From assembly GCA_963682055.1 (NCBI GenBank), contig OY821747.1, forward strand, positions 17,968,258 through 18,032,257: DNA of 64,000 bases. Direction: 5' to 3'. This DNA comes from Primula veris (Eukaryota; Streptophyta; Magnoliopsida; Ericales; Primulaceae). Below are positions 1 to 11,868 of this stretch, in pieces; within the stretch, counting starts at the first letter, position 1, and each line of letters begins with the position of its first letter. The notes under the pieces are model-generated. The model saw nothing but the letters and a program-made list of their open reading frames with translations. It had not been told where the DNA came from and searched no databases. The position numbers and the translations under genes were made by a program.

Positions 1-602
1 CTATTTTTGATATTATGGATAGATAGCGAGATCGTTTGGTAATTGGCAATAAATTAGGATTCATGTATTAAGATTATGTTATGCTATGGTAGTTAATTAA
101 ATGAGAAGACAGAGAGTTTTGTAACAAGATGAGTTATTAGGACGCATAATTGGGACTTAAAGAGTTGGTCCTTTCATTTTTTTTTTTAATTTTACAAGCT
201 TATATATTCCCTGTATAAAATGTGTTCACCATAAAATCAGCACCATACCTGTGTGTATATAAAAAGGCTGAATTTTGAGTTTTGTAGACGTTGTGGAGTT
301 GTTGAGGTAGAAGCATGTCATCTTAGTTGTTGAGCTAGAAGCATGTTATCTATGTTACATTATTTTATTTTATTTTATTAGTCATTGTTTTACATTATCG
401 AGACACTTACGTATCTTTCGTTTACTTGAGTTATGAATGGAGGAGTTGTTATGAGTTGTGTACCCTGATTATTTTATTTCTTAGATTATGACACGAATTG
501 TACGTTTAAATTTTATGGCCTTATTTATAAAAGTTTATAATTTCTGGGTATAGTTGTTTAGAGAGGAAATTTCGGGACGAAATTTTTTTAAGGAGGGTTA
601 GT
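1..602 (+). mobile_element. 3' internal end of a Tekay-like gypsy element
   Basis: Non-coding 3' part of the internal region, directly upstream of the LTR at 603. It matches, in reverse orientation, the stretches next to the LTRs at 11868 and 50112: the 'cgggacgaaatt' block, the AGAAGCATG block and the purine-rich 'aaggagggttag' tract at 590-601 that should act as the polypurine primer for plus-strand DNA synthesis. No ORF is seen. The coding part lies left of the window or is deleted. Confidence 0.8.
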
Positions 603-995
603 TGTAACATCCCGTATTTTTATAAATGGTTTTATTCATGATTTAATTTATCCAAAAACGTTTTATACAAATTTTACCAAAAACCGGTCACTCGACTAAT
701 TTTTAGCCAACAACCGAAACCCTTCTGAAAAAAACCTTATTTTTAAAAACCTGTTACTAATTTTACTAATAAAAAGGACCCAATAGATTTGTTTCTAAAT
801 ATTTGTTATTTTTGAGTAGTAAAACAATATTTTTGGATTAAGAGTTAACTTTTAGAATTTTGGGGACCAAATAGTCCGCTTCCACAAACTATCTCAAAAC
901 AGTTTTTCTAAACCTCAAATCAGCCCACTTCTAATTCATTAAACCAAAAACAAACCTAAAACAAGAGAAAAGAGAGAAAAAGAGAGAAAAAGAGA

Positions 996-1090
996 GAAGA
1001 AGAAGAAAAAGAAGAAGAAGAAGAAGAAGAAGAAGAAGAAGAAGAAGAAGAAGAAGAAGAAGAAGAAGAAGAAGAAGAAGAAGAAGAAGA
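996..1090 (+). repeat. (AAG)n purine microsatellite in the LTR
   Basis: An almost uninterrupted run of GAA/AAG triplets of about 90 bp. Other copies of this LTR (near 8536 and 49720) hold only a few triplets here, so the tract expanded in this copy after insertion or in its immediate source. Confidence 0.95.
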
Positions 1091-1666
1091 CACCGTTAGC
1101 GGGTTCATACCGGAAGTATCTTCTCTACGCTCTAAGTTAACGGGGGTTATCCATTGCGACTAGACGAGTGTGTATGTTAGGTTTTGGTTTTGTGTTTATT
1201 ATAAATTGGGGGTTTTTGCCTTTATTATTAATTATGTTCTTAAATTGTTAATTGGAGTTTATTGGTTGTAATTTTAATTCCATTATTTGAATTGTAGAGG
1301 TTGAGACCTTAGACATATTAATTTCGGATTAATGAGAATATTGATGGGTTGCGTGTTGTTATGCGTTGATTATGTGTTATCATAGTTGTTGATGAAATTG
1401 GGTAATTTATTGTTGATTAAAGATGAATTGTAGTTTATGCATACAAGGTGTTTGTTAAAATGCCTGAATGAGGTTTATGTTGTTATACTTGTTTGGCTAG
1501 TTGTGAATCTAGCACCTATGCTTATGGGTTATGTTGAATTACGTTTAGTGACGTATAAGAATGGGTTATTTGCGTGGATTTATATTATTGGCCGAGGCCG
1601 TATGAGAATGTGATATTTGCGTGGATTTATATTATTGGCCGAGGCCTTGTGATTTAGCTGTAGTGG

Positions 1667-1900
1667 CAATGGTCTATGTCTCTCCCTAATTCCGGGGGCA
1701 TAAGACGGCCGAAGGGATAGAGAATGACTCGTCTTACGGACTGGGAGGAGTGGCGTGAGAGGTCCAAGTGTGCACTATAAATCTACTTTTATGTTAGCAA
1801 TGGTCTATGTCTCTCCCTAATTCCGGGGGCATAAGACGGCCGAAGGGATAGGGAATGACCTACCTTACGGACTGGGGTAGGTGGCGTGAGAGGTCCATGT
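1667..1900 (+). repeat. Tandem duplication inside the Tekay LTR
   Basis: Two copies of a block beginning GCAATGGTCTATGTCTCTCC and ending in 'gtgagaggtcc', starting near 1667 and 1797 (period about 130 bp). The same pair occurs in the LTRs near 9076/9206 and, reversed, near 48957-49180 and 56998-57240, so the duplication is a family character. Confidence 0.85.
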
Positions 1901-2425
1901 ATGCTTTAGATGTGTGATGAAGTTACTTAAATTATCTCGTTGTAGGTTGTTATAATATTTCTTTTTATATTTTGATTATCGTTGTTGTTGTTGTTGTTGT
2001 GAGTCTTGCATTTATGGGATGGAGTGACGGTATTTTGTGGTGCTGTCCCGTCTATGTATGTGCATGAGACTCACCGTAACAATTTTGTCTTTCAGGTACA
2101 ATTTAGGTTGAGACGTTCGGTTAGGAGCTATGGCAATACATCACATGGGCTCGGGGCTTTCATTTTCTTTTCATTTAGATTTTATTTTAAGGTTGTAGCC
2201 TACGGGCAATTTACATTCGTTTTTTTATTTTTGTAAATTTGTCAAAACTGTCTCGTCTTGTAGCCGCATTTGGCAAATTCTATATTTATTTGTTTAAGCT
2301 TTCCTTTAACCTCGCAAGTGTTTTCTTTTAAAAAAATTTAAATTTTATACCAACAGGTTTCACTTTTCTTTTATTTAAAAAGGTCATGTCTCGATATCCG
2401 TGTTTATGGAATTTGGGGCGTGACA

Positions 2426-2663
2426 CTATCAATGGTGAGAAGGTAAATAGGAGCATTGTTTATTTTACAAACCTCTCATTTATTTATTATTTTTAGAATT
2501 GGTAAGAACATAAGTTGAATTGCCTTCAAAGACAAGTTATACTACATTCTCACAATGCATTATATTTTAGGATGCTCCCGGAAAAATAAGAGACAATGAC
2601 TCGAGGAGTAAGTTCGTTGATGCAATTCGAGTCTCATCTTCCATCTTTATTAATGATAAGAAG
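2426..2663 (+). pseudogene. Host repeat-exon gene, copy 1: two exons, the first cut by the LTR
   Basis: 2426-2442 is the 3' end of an exon finishing in GAGAAG before a gtaaat donor; its 5' part was removed or displaced by the LTR. 2571-2663 is a complete 93-bp phase-0 exon (acceptor ttttag, donor gtagat) encoding 31 residues that start DAPGKIRDND and include KFVDAIRVSSS. Both exons and the intron between them closely match 62640-62886. I do not recognise the protein; the modules are hydrophilic with one short hydrophobic patch. From 2664 to 3034 the paralogous sequence is shortened by deletion. Confidence 0.65.
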
Positions 2664-3034
2664 GTAGATATATCGTTTTGAGTTTTTACACCAAAATGGT
2701 TTAAATGCTCCTACTATTGTAATTTCATCTTCCATCTTAATTACAAACACCACCCAATAATATTATACACTTGTAATTTAATGTATTTAATGGTTAAACA
2801 CATACAAATAAGTCCACCATAAACTAAAATTACTAATAAAATTACAATTATAAACACTGGAATTTCCGAGTCGTTACATGGGTGAGAAAGCAAGTACAGC
2901 CAATGAATTTGTCCAGTCATAATAATAAGGAACATAACAGTGGGTTGTCTATAGAAGAGAAAGACTTTATACCAACAGATTTCCAAGTTAAATCTCCTAT
3001 AATTTTTTAAGGAGCGCTGTAAAACCAATTTCAG

Positions 3035-3920
3035 GCTTTGGACCAACAATATATCAATGAAAGCACACCAGAATCAACATTAGAAAACTTTATAACTTGT
3101 GATGAAATAAGCAGCAAAGGTGAAAGGGAAGGATTGGGAAACTTAGAGAAGAATCATAGTTGTGCCTTTGCAATACAGGAAAAAAGGATAATATCTTCAA
3201 ATACCTTTGCGGCACTACAAGATCTAGAACAAAAAGATAATGAAAAGCAAATGGTAAATATAGAGGAAAGGGACTCTGAATATTTAGCGGCAGTACAACC
3301 AAGTGCTAGTCGCCCACTTGATGAAACTGAAATAACGAATCAAGTCATCTTGTCCCGACAACAAAATACAGACACATTTGAAAATGAGTTTATGTCGGAT
3401 CAGTTATCATTCCTCAAGCTAAATAGAGTTGTATCAAACACTGAGCAAACATATACTCAAGTTATTACTCTTAATATCAGTATTTGAAACCCAACTACAC
3501 TTGAACTAATACACTTGGAGAGAGAAATTGGACTCTTGTTCAAAATTCGGCTTCAACAATGTACCTAATTCTGGTTATGCTATATATAATTCTTTTGAAA
3601 CTTATGTGGAAGGTCAAAGTTACCAAGATGGGGCAAACAATAGTGAACTTGGTGTAAGTGACAGTAATAAACCTAATACACATAAGCATATTAATCTTAA
3701 TGAAGGTGAATTAACTGTGGATCTATACTCATCTAATTGGGAAACAGAGGTGTATGAAAAGGAGGAAAAAAAGAGAAAAAATGTTAAATGGAAAGGAATT
3801 AAACTATCCAAATAAGAAAGAAAAATCAAATCGCATAGATAAAGTACAAAGAGCAAGACAAGAGCGGTTAATAATTACTATAATCCCTACGACTATGAGG
3901 ATTATGCTAGTTGTTAGATT
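3035..3920 (+). pseudogene. Large acidic/basic exon of the host gene family, frameshifted
   Basis: After the acceptor 'tttcag' at 3034 an open frame begins ALDQQYINES and runs to 3487: hydrophilic, rich in E, N, Q and S. Coding character then continues in a second frame (3528-3815; GFNNVPNSGYAIYNSF, ending in the basic KKRKNVKWKGIKLSK) and in a third (about 3800-3870; NRIDKVQRARQER), and finally as NNYYNPYDYEDYASC in another frame up to a stop near 3914. The frame changes are best read as small indels in one former exon of about 290 codons. The basic cluster near the end could bind nucleic acid or be a nuclear localisation signal, but I recognise no domain. Confidence 0.5.
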
Positions 3921-5159
3921 TTATGTTTTCGCATAAGAGAATAAGTTGTTGCCAACTTAAAAGCTATTCAAGATCTTCTATTAAGAAGTAATTATACATA
4001 ATTTTGACAAATATTACCATCTGTGACTTAGTAATTAAAGCCTTCAAAGAACTTAAAAGTGATAAGCATAAGATCACTCAACTCCAGAGGTATATTTAAT
4101 TTAGTAGGACTTGTAATTTTTTCATTTATTTCATTTGGTCCTTACAAGTTTATGCTCTCACCCACAGGTATTTATAATGCTACTCTATGTTAATTATTGA
4201 AAATAGTGGACAACCCTCACTTTCAATTAATAAGTGTGACTTCATTTACACAAAATACTAATCACTAAATATAGTAAGTGGAGTGTATCAAATTCAAATA
4301 AAGTTGATCAAAGCGAAATCATTAACGAACTCAACCACTAGTTTTCAAATAAGGTGCATGAGAGTACGGAGATCATTGTATCGTTGATGTCTGTATTTAC
4401 AGATTTCATTTCTGGTATATCTTTTCTCCTAACAGATTTCATTATTTATTTGAGGAAAATCACATGCTCAACGTGATTAGGACTCTAGTATACTCTGTTC
4501 ATCGAGATTATCTTTCGAACTCATCTGAAAGCAGAGTTAATTATTGTAAGAAAATATTTCATTATTAATTTGATTCATGAATAAAAAATTTACATCAAAT
4601 ATTATAAATGGAAAAAATAATTAAATATACGACCATATTAATTATGAGTTAAGTGTATAAAATGACGGGGAAGACTATTTTCTAAATAATGTAAGCATAT
4701 ATAAGTAGTACATTCATTTATTTATTTCAGGTCCAGATGCGACTAACATGTAAATAAACATTAACAAATTAATAACTTTCTGGGATAACATATATAGTAT
4801 GCTTTAACTTCAAAGGATGTTAGGAATATTAATTAATACTATATTTTGTAACATAATCCTGAATTATCAAACAAACAAGAAAAAAATAAAATGAAATAAA
4901 AACATTACTTAAAAGGAATTACCTTTTGTGAATGGTGATAAAGGGTAGTCAAAGTAAGTAATTAATAAAATCTACCTTTACCATTTTGAGAAAAGGGAGA
5001 TTCACAAGATTTGTAGTAGGCATGTATATATAGTCGAGTAATGGCATTATTGCCGTGAGTTTGTTTCATTAACTGATATTATTGCCAAAAAAAACAATGC
5101 ATTTAATTATTTGGTGCATGGAATAATATCATTTTCTCATCATTTCATTGGATGGTCGA
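3921..5159. other. AT-rich intergenic DNA, no feature seen
   Basis: Strongly AT-rich sequence with stops in all frames, between the end of host copy 1 and the promoter of copy 2. No RNA gene, transposon end or long repeat was found. A TATATATAG stretch near 5030 is a possible alternative TATA box for the next gene. Confidence 0.5.
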
Positions 5160-5292
5160 GTTTATATATCCATATCTTACATATTAGTCAAATAACATCC
5201 TACATTTCCATTGAAATCAGTTCACAAATAACTTCTCACAAATAACATTCTACATATCGTTCTCTCGCCTTCACGCGTCACACGAATTTCAG
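5160..5292 (+). promoter_or_regulatory. Probable promoter and non-coding first exon of host gene copy 2
   Basis: A TTTATATATCC box near 5162 is followed by a C-rich stretch and by an exon-like end CACACGAATTTCAG before a good donor (gtacaaac) at 5293. The first coding exon at 6702 starts with G then ATG directly after a 3' splice acceptor, so a non-coding first exon with a 1.4-kb first intron is expected. The exact transcription start is a guess. Confidence 0.4.
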
Positions 5293-6701
5293 GTACAAAC
5301 TCTTCTTTGTTTTTCACGCGCTGAGATGAGATGGGTATTGTAGCTTCATAAGCTAACACATGCATGTTTATACAAATAAATGAAGTCGAACTCTGTCTTT
5401 GTGTAAAACTTATTATTTATACGCATTAAGCAGTGTTCCCCAATTTGCAACCACTTTTTACTACATAAGTTCCCTTAATAAACTAAAGATCCCGGGACAT
5501 CCCAATCAAAATGATGAAAAATAAACTAAATATCTACCACAATCAATCTTACTATTTCATGCATTTTTTTTTATAAAATAAGCTATCACGGCTGTAACAG
5601 TTTAAACTGATTTAAGGATGTTCGTTAATAGTCAATTATCATCTAATGCTAGATTCGACTTTTTTTTGAATTTTGTTGAGAATATTTAGGATGAAACTAG
5701 ACTCCTACCGTAGTAGGTGGTAGAGCCTCTTATCCCTTACACTTGGCCAATAAAGCTATGCCTATGAACATTAAAATTGTATACACCATATATGTTTTCC
5801 TTTATAAACATATATATAGCGTAAATCTTTATTTAATGATTAAACCTTATAATATTTGGGTGCTTAAAGTGTTAAGTATATTACTTTTTTTATATTATAT
5901 ATAAAGAATTTGGTAACCTATAATATAATATTGTAATCCCTTAGTTATTTGAAATTTAATTACTTAACCTTCATTTACTGGATAAATCTTAATTATTTTT
6001 ACAAACATGTCAAAATAAATGAATTAACTATAATGAGTTGAAAAATATCATTATTTTTCTACAATTTTGTACCGTATAATATATTGGTTCTTAAAATATA
6101 GAACATACCAAATAATTTATTTTTGTATTTTATACCAAGGATGAAGTAATATATATTCTATAATAACATATCATTTTTTTATTAGATGGAAAATGATTTA
6201 GGTAACCATAATATATATTTTTTGAATATTTTTTTACCTATATAAAAAAAATCAATTGCAATAAAGTGATAAACGGAAATAAAATCCATCTTTTTATGTT
6301 ACCATTATCGTTGTTTCTTATGTGGCATACATGCATTGGATCAAGTAAAAGGGGTAGGAGGCTAAAATGATGAGTTTATTAACTTTATTTATTTATACAG
6401 GGAAGCAGACAAGTTTCATCCGTTTATTTATACAACCTTCCCCAAGATTTAACGTACAATTTTATTCCATTGGGTGAATGAAAGCCAAAATGATGAGTTT
6501 ATTAACTTTATTTATTGAAATATATTTGCATTTGTTCTTTTTTTTCAGTATCGGTGTCAATCTTCTAATCTCTTTGTTACTTATTGGCAGTTCAAATTAA
6601 ATGGTCACAAAATTATCCTACATTTGTGTAACATTTTGCTTGAAGTGAGGATACAATTGATAAAATAGATACATGACAATTGATTTTTATTTAAATTTCA
6701 G
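5293..6701 (+). other. Putative first intron of host gene copy 2
   Basis: AT-rich sequence without coding potential, ending in the acceptor 'tttcag' at 6701. It holds a direct repeat of about 33 bp (core AATGATGAGTTTATTAACTT) at 6361-6394 and 6484-6517. A first intron this long is much larger than the 80-150-bp introns that follow. Confidence 0.4.
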
Positions 6702-8137
6702 GATGTTACAAGATATCTTTAACCAACTTCAAAATAAGGGTAAGTTCGACGATGCAGATCGAGTCCTTTTTGAGGTACAAGAGATCACTGCCAACAATGA
6801 CATGGTATATTTTTGTTTTTAGAATGTAACTTTTTGTACACATGCATACCAATTGGTAAGTTTGGGCTGTGTATAAAAGTAAAAAGAACTTGCATAACTT
6901 GCCATATTCGTAAATGTTGCAGAGAATCTTTGAGAAAAGCATAGAAACAGAGTCATGGGATGAGTTTAGTGATGCCATTCCAGTCTCTCCTTCATTTGAA
7001 GCGGACCCTTTGTTTTCAATCGAAGACATGGTAAGAATCAAAGTTTTCTGATTTTGTGAAACACAGATTGATTATATAATCATACCAACTTCGTAACATT
7101 TTGTTATGTCACAGGATTATTGCAAGGAACTTGAAAACATATCCTTGACTGATTTCAATGATGCAGTCCAAGTCTGTTCTATCCAAGAAACCACTGGCAT
7201 GCCCACTGTGGATAAGAAGGTAAATAGAGACTCTTTTTGCAAGAGCGGATTGACTATTCTTAAAATTCATAAAAACAAGGGTTGAAATGTCATAAAAACT
7301 AAAAAGAAAAAAAATCATACTGCATGTGATAACCGTGTGCACTGTTTTAGGATGCCTTGGAGGAAATAAAAAACAGTCCCTTGGGTAGTCGGTTTATGCA
7401 AATAATTCCAGTCTCATCTTCCCATGTCTATTTAAGATGAGAGGGTATATAGTCAGTTCATACTCCTTCTTACAATGTATAATGTTTTATATAGGATGCC
7501 CAGGAAAAAGTAAGAAACAATGACTCGGGGAGTAAGTTCGTTGATGCAATTAGAGTCTCGTCTGCCATCTTTATTAATGATGGAGAAGGTAGATATTTCG
7601 TTCTTTAAGAACCAGCCACTTTTTATTGATTGATTCAGAATTTTCCTAAACATAGGTGGACTTGTCTAAAAAGACCAAAAAAACTAAGTTTTTACAAATG
7701 TTTTAGTATATCCTGGAAGAAATTTCTTTGATGCAATATTCTAGTCTCGTATCCCATGTCTATAGATGACGAGAAGATAGATATATCGTTTTTAGGAGCC
7801 CTATGTTTTACTGGTTGTTTTTAGAATTTGTATAAAACATGGGTTGAATTGTCTTTAAAGATTAAAGAAAGTTAAAAGTTTTTATACTGAATTCTCAACA
7901 ATTAATGCATTATGTTTTAGGATGCCTTGAGAGTAAGAAAAGAGGGTCACTTGAGCAGTAGGATCACTTATACAATTCCAGGATCGTCTTCCATGTCTGT
8001 CGATCATGAGAAGGTGAATATATTCTGCTTGAAGAACACCTTTTTTATTAATTTTTTGAATATGGAAATTTGGTGGTCCAATAAGAAGAGTAAAGAAATT
8101 TACAAAGAACTATTCATAGACTTATTTGTAACATACT
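6702..8137 (+). pseudogene. Host repeat-exon gene, copy 2: start codon and seven repeated exons
   Basis: Exons with plausible splice sites: 6702-6804 (ATG at 6703, MLQDIFNQLQNKGKFDDADRV), 6923-7030 (RIFEKSIETE, SDAIPVSPS), 7115-7219 (DYCKELENIS, FNDAVQV), 7351-7444 (DALEEIKNS, MQIIPVSSS), 7495-7588 (DAQEKVRNND, KFVDAIRVSS), a degenerate unit near 7705-7775, and 7921-8013 (DALRVRKEG, IPGSSSMSVDHEK). Exons are about 93-108 bp and mostly begin GAT after ttttag and end AAG before gtaaat. Each encodes a 31-36 residue module with an F-x-D-A-x-x-V-like core, so the gene grew by exon duplication. The fourth and fifth exons each have one extra base, and the unit near 7705 has lost its acceptor and its donor. 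The gene is interrupted at 8138 by an LTR; its last exon is at 13681. Product unknown. Confidence 0.6.
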
Positions 8138-9246
8138 TGTAACATCCCGCATTTTTATAAGTGTTTTTAATTATAAATTAATTTATCCCAAAAACGTTTT
8201 ATACAAATTTTACCAAAAACCGGTCACTCGACTAATTTTTAGCCAAAAACCGAAACTCTTCCAAAAAGATTTATTTTAAAAACCTGTTACTAATTTTATA
8301 AATAAAAAGGATCCAATAGTTTTGTTTCTAAAGATTGGTTATTGTTGAGTAGTAAATTCATAATTTTGATTTAAAATTAACTTTTAGAACTTTGGGGACC
8401 AAATAGTTCGCTTCCACAAAATTTATCAAAACAGTTTTTCTAAACCTCAAATCAGCCCACTTTTAATTCCTTAAACCTAAAACCAGCCAAATACAAGAGA
8501 GAAAAGAGAGAGAAAAAGGGAGATTCCAAAACTTAGGAAGAAGAAGAAGAAACCACGTTAGCGGGTTCTTACCGGAAGCATCTCCTCTACGCGCTAAGGT
8601 AACGGGAGTTATTCATTGCGACTAGACGATGGTGTATGTTAGGTTTTGGTTTTGTGTTTATTATAAATTGGGGGTTTTTGCCGTTATTATTATTTATGTT
8701 AAATTGTTAATTGGGGTTATTTGTTGTAATTTTAATTACATTATTTGAATTGTAGAAGTGAGAAATTAGAATTATTAATTTCGGATTAATGAGAATCGTG
8801 ATGGGTTCGCGTGTTTTGCGCGTTGATTATATGTTATTATAGTTGTTGATAGAATTGGGTAAATTATTGTTGAATAAAGATGAGTTTTAAATTGTGCATA
8901 TAAGGTGTTTGCTAAAATGTCCGAATGGGATTTTATGTTGTTGAAGTTGGTTGGCTAGTTGTGAATCTACTACCTATGCTTATGTGTTTCGTAGAATTGC
9001 GTTAAAGTGACGTAAGTGATTGTGTTATTTGAATAGTATAATATTATTGGCCGAGACCTTAATATTTATACGTTAGCAATGGTCTCTGTCTCTTCCTAAT
9101 TCCGGGTACAGAATACGGCCGAGGGGATAGGTAATGACTCGTCTTACGGACTGAGGCGAGTGGCATGAGAGGTCCTAGTATGCACTCTATTTATTTTTCT
9201 GTTAGCAATGGTCTCTGTCTCTTTCTAATTCCGGGGACAGAAGACG
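8138..9246 (+). repeat. Truncated Tekay-like LTR, plus orientation
   Basis: Begins TGTAACATCCCGC within a host intron and matches the first 1.1 kb of the LTR at 603, without the long AAG tract. It stops inside the second copy of the internal 130-bp duplication, exactly where another LTR (TGTCACGCCCCGG) begins at 9247. The remaining 3' part of this LTR is not found on the other side. Confidence 0.8.
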
Positions 9247-11221
9247 TGTCACGCCCCGGATTGTGGATAAACCCGGGTCGTGAATGTAAATTAAAATAAA
9301 AAGAGAAAAGTTTAAAATAACGAAACATGCGGAATGTTATACGATAATATGTCAATCAATAGAACCAAATAAATACTTCAGGCCATGCCGATAATCACAT
9401 TTGATTCACTAAATTTGCCTAAGGGTAGCCAACGGTGTTCAAATGTGACAACACAAACAAAACAATACGTTTTAGAAAATTTCGGCATGAGCTTTGCGTA
9501 TCTATGTGTTTCCAATAAATTAGACCTGCCTGGAACAACATATAACAAAATCGCAACGCGATTACCAAATAATCCAAAATCAAATCCAACCCAGCTGACA
9601 TTCTATAAAATAGCGTAATCTAAAATATACAAGTGCACGAGATAAGTTACTTCAACCAAAAGAAAATTAATCTCGTGTTAAACGCTTACTAGGCCAACAA
9701 GGCTCAAAATGAGATAATGCCAAAATGAACAAAAAAAACAAGTCTAGCGTGTGCGCGATCACGTGTAATATGATAATGAGCTTCATGCAAGCACTCTAAA
9801 CTTCGCCACCATCTACGTCAGCACCTGTACATCGATCGTGAACAAAATGTACAGAAAACAAGGAAAGGAGGTAAGAAAACAATCTCGCATTAAAAACGGC
9901 GCGTGCTACTAAGCACGCACACACAATCCTAACATGGCAAATATGATATCTTGGCAAATAATGACAAAGGGCAATTGCACGAAAAACACATCAACAAATA
10001 TAACTCGCAACACAAGTAAATGAACATATAATCAAGATCAATTGAATTAATAATAAAACAAAAAAAATAAAAAATAAAACAAGACTCAATGAAACACAAA
10101 GTCAGGATTGCCTCACATGTACCCACTTTTAGAGCCACTCTGCTCTAGGACCAAATTGCAATGGTTCCCTCACCCATATTCTAACACTAACATGTGACCA
10201 AAAGATATAGGGCCGGCTTTAAGGGGACTAATCCTATGGTACCGATATACCTAATCCTTGCGCAAGTTTCCGGGATCTTACCGTAAGCTAACACAGCTCC
10301 GCCTTAACACTTGGTACTGCCATCCCTAAAATAAATATAAAAGACTCCGAATACCAAACACAAAAACCGTAAACTCCACAATAAAACATAAAACACACTT
10401 TATAATATTCAATGTAATTAGATAAACACATCACCACAAAAGTATACACGGTATCACAACATTATTCATACAATATCACCACTGCCACACTTTCACCACT
10501 TTCACGTTTTTAAAATATTTAATTAAATAACACATTTAAATCATTTTATTCTCCACAATTCATTTTATAATAAAAATAGTAAAATCGCCATACAAAATAT
10601 AATCACCATAAAAATAACGATGCAATACACACTAACCATTTCACATAACCTAGCATACAACAACAAACAACACACAAAACTGCCTTTAAAGCGAAACCAT
10701 ATTCTTCCTCCTTACCTACACAAACGAGAGCTCGTTTGTCAAAAAACCCCAAACTCAAGTCGAAAGCCCAACGAACAGTTAGAACCAGATCTGGACAGCC
10801 CAGTAACGGTCCTTAAACAGTCCCTAAACATAATTAAAACGAGTTACGGATTAATATAAAAGTCTCTAATTCGGATTATAGCAAATATTCCCAAAAATGG
10901 GTTTTTATAAAAGTCAAAATCAGATGAAACGGCTTACACGGATAGATATCTCTCGAAAAATAGGCTAAGAAAACATATTTGATTGTCGAAAACGGACCCC
11001 CGATGACCTCGGAATCGGCTTCCGAAGTCGCTGCCCTAAAACCCTAAACCGCACCCACTACCGCCACCTACCATCACAGCCTGACCAGCCCCTTTCCGGC
11101 GACCTAACCCCTTCTCCGGCGTTCGTCTCTCTCTCCCTCTCTATGTCAACTCCGTTGGTCTCTCTCTCTCTTCTTTCTCCGTATATATGTATCTATGTAT
11201 ATATGTAATATGTAATATGTA

Positions 11222-11267
<46 letters not shown>

Positions 11268-11458
11268 AGGTTATACTAATTTACTAATTAGTCCACTTAC
11301 TTATTACACGATACCAATCACCCCCACAACTATTATATACACCCAATTTCATATCACACATGTATATTTCACACAAATGCGTAATCACCCACAAAATTAA
11401 ATATCACTATCGTATTACTAAAATTAATAATAAAGTACAAAATTTCCGAGACGTTACA
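9247..11458 (-). repeat. LTR of a second gypsy family, probably solo (2.2 kb)
   Basis: On the minus strand it starts TGTAACGTCTCGG and ends CCGGGGCGTGACA, so it shows the same terminal style as the Tekay LTRs but little internal similarity to them. No gag-pol lies next to it. The flanks AGACG (9242-9246) and TTATC (11459-11463) do not match, so it is not a simple insertion; recombination between elements or a deletion is likely. Short ORFs inside (for example near 9385 and 10620) have no recognisable product. Confidence 0.65.
11180..11275. repeat. (TA)n / TATG microsatellite
   Basis: A TATATATG- and AATATG-type stretch leading into about 14 TA dinucleotides and back to TATATG, within the family-2 LTR. 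Confidence 0.9.
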
Positions 11459-11868
11459 TTATCTTTTTCTTCTTCCTAAACTTCCGGTAAAAACTCGCTA
11501 ATGGTGGTTTCTTTTTCTTCTTCCTAAGTTTTGGAACCTCTCTTTTCTCTCTTTTAGGTTTTTTGTTTTGAAAAGTGGGATGAAAATTATTTTACGTGAA
11601 ACTGTTTTGAGAGAGTTTGGGGAAGCGAACTATTTGATCCCCAAAGTTCTAAAAGTTAACTCATAAACAAAACTATTATTTTACTGCTCCAAAATAACAA
11701 ATATTTATAAACAAAGCTATTGGGTCCTTTTTATTTATAAAATTAGTAACATGTTTTAAAAATAAAGTTTTTCGGAAGAGTTTCTGTTTTTGGCTAAAAA
11801 TTGTATAAAACGATTTTGGATAAATTTAATCGCAAATAAAACCATTTATAAAAATCCGAGATGTTACA
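11459..11868 (-). repeat. Tekay-like 3' LTR fragment, minus orientation
   Basis: The reverse complement starts TGTAACATCTCGG and matches the first 400 bp or so of the 603 LTR up to the 'gaagaagaaa' region, where the family-2 LTR joins. On its other side it abuts the typical 3' internal end (purine-rich tract 'taaggagggtgt' on the minus strand). It lies in opposite orientation to the fragment at 8138-9246, so the two are not halves of one LTR. Confidence 0.75.

Larger units (their letters stand above)
603..2425 (+). repeat. Tekay-like 3' LTR (1.82 kb)
   Basis: The LTR starts TGTAACATCCCG and ends GGGGCGTGACA, a TG..CA pair. The same LTR is found reversed at 48423-50112 and in part at 8138-9246, 11459-11868 and 56472-57245. 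The polypurine tract on its left marks it as the 3' LTR. The next bases, CTATC, begin a host exon end whose intact paralogue is at 62565-62657 and has CTATC at the same position, so CTATC is the likely target site duplication. It contains a long AAG microsatellite and a duplicated block of about 130 bp (annotated separately). Confidence 0.85.

Noticed and set aside
10620..10859. 79-codon ORF in the family-2 LTR
   Set aside because: No domain, AT-driven composition and position within a non-coding LTR.
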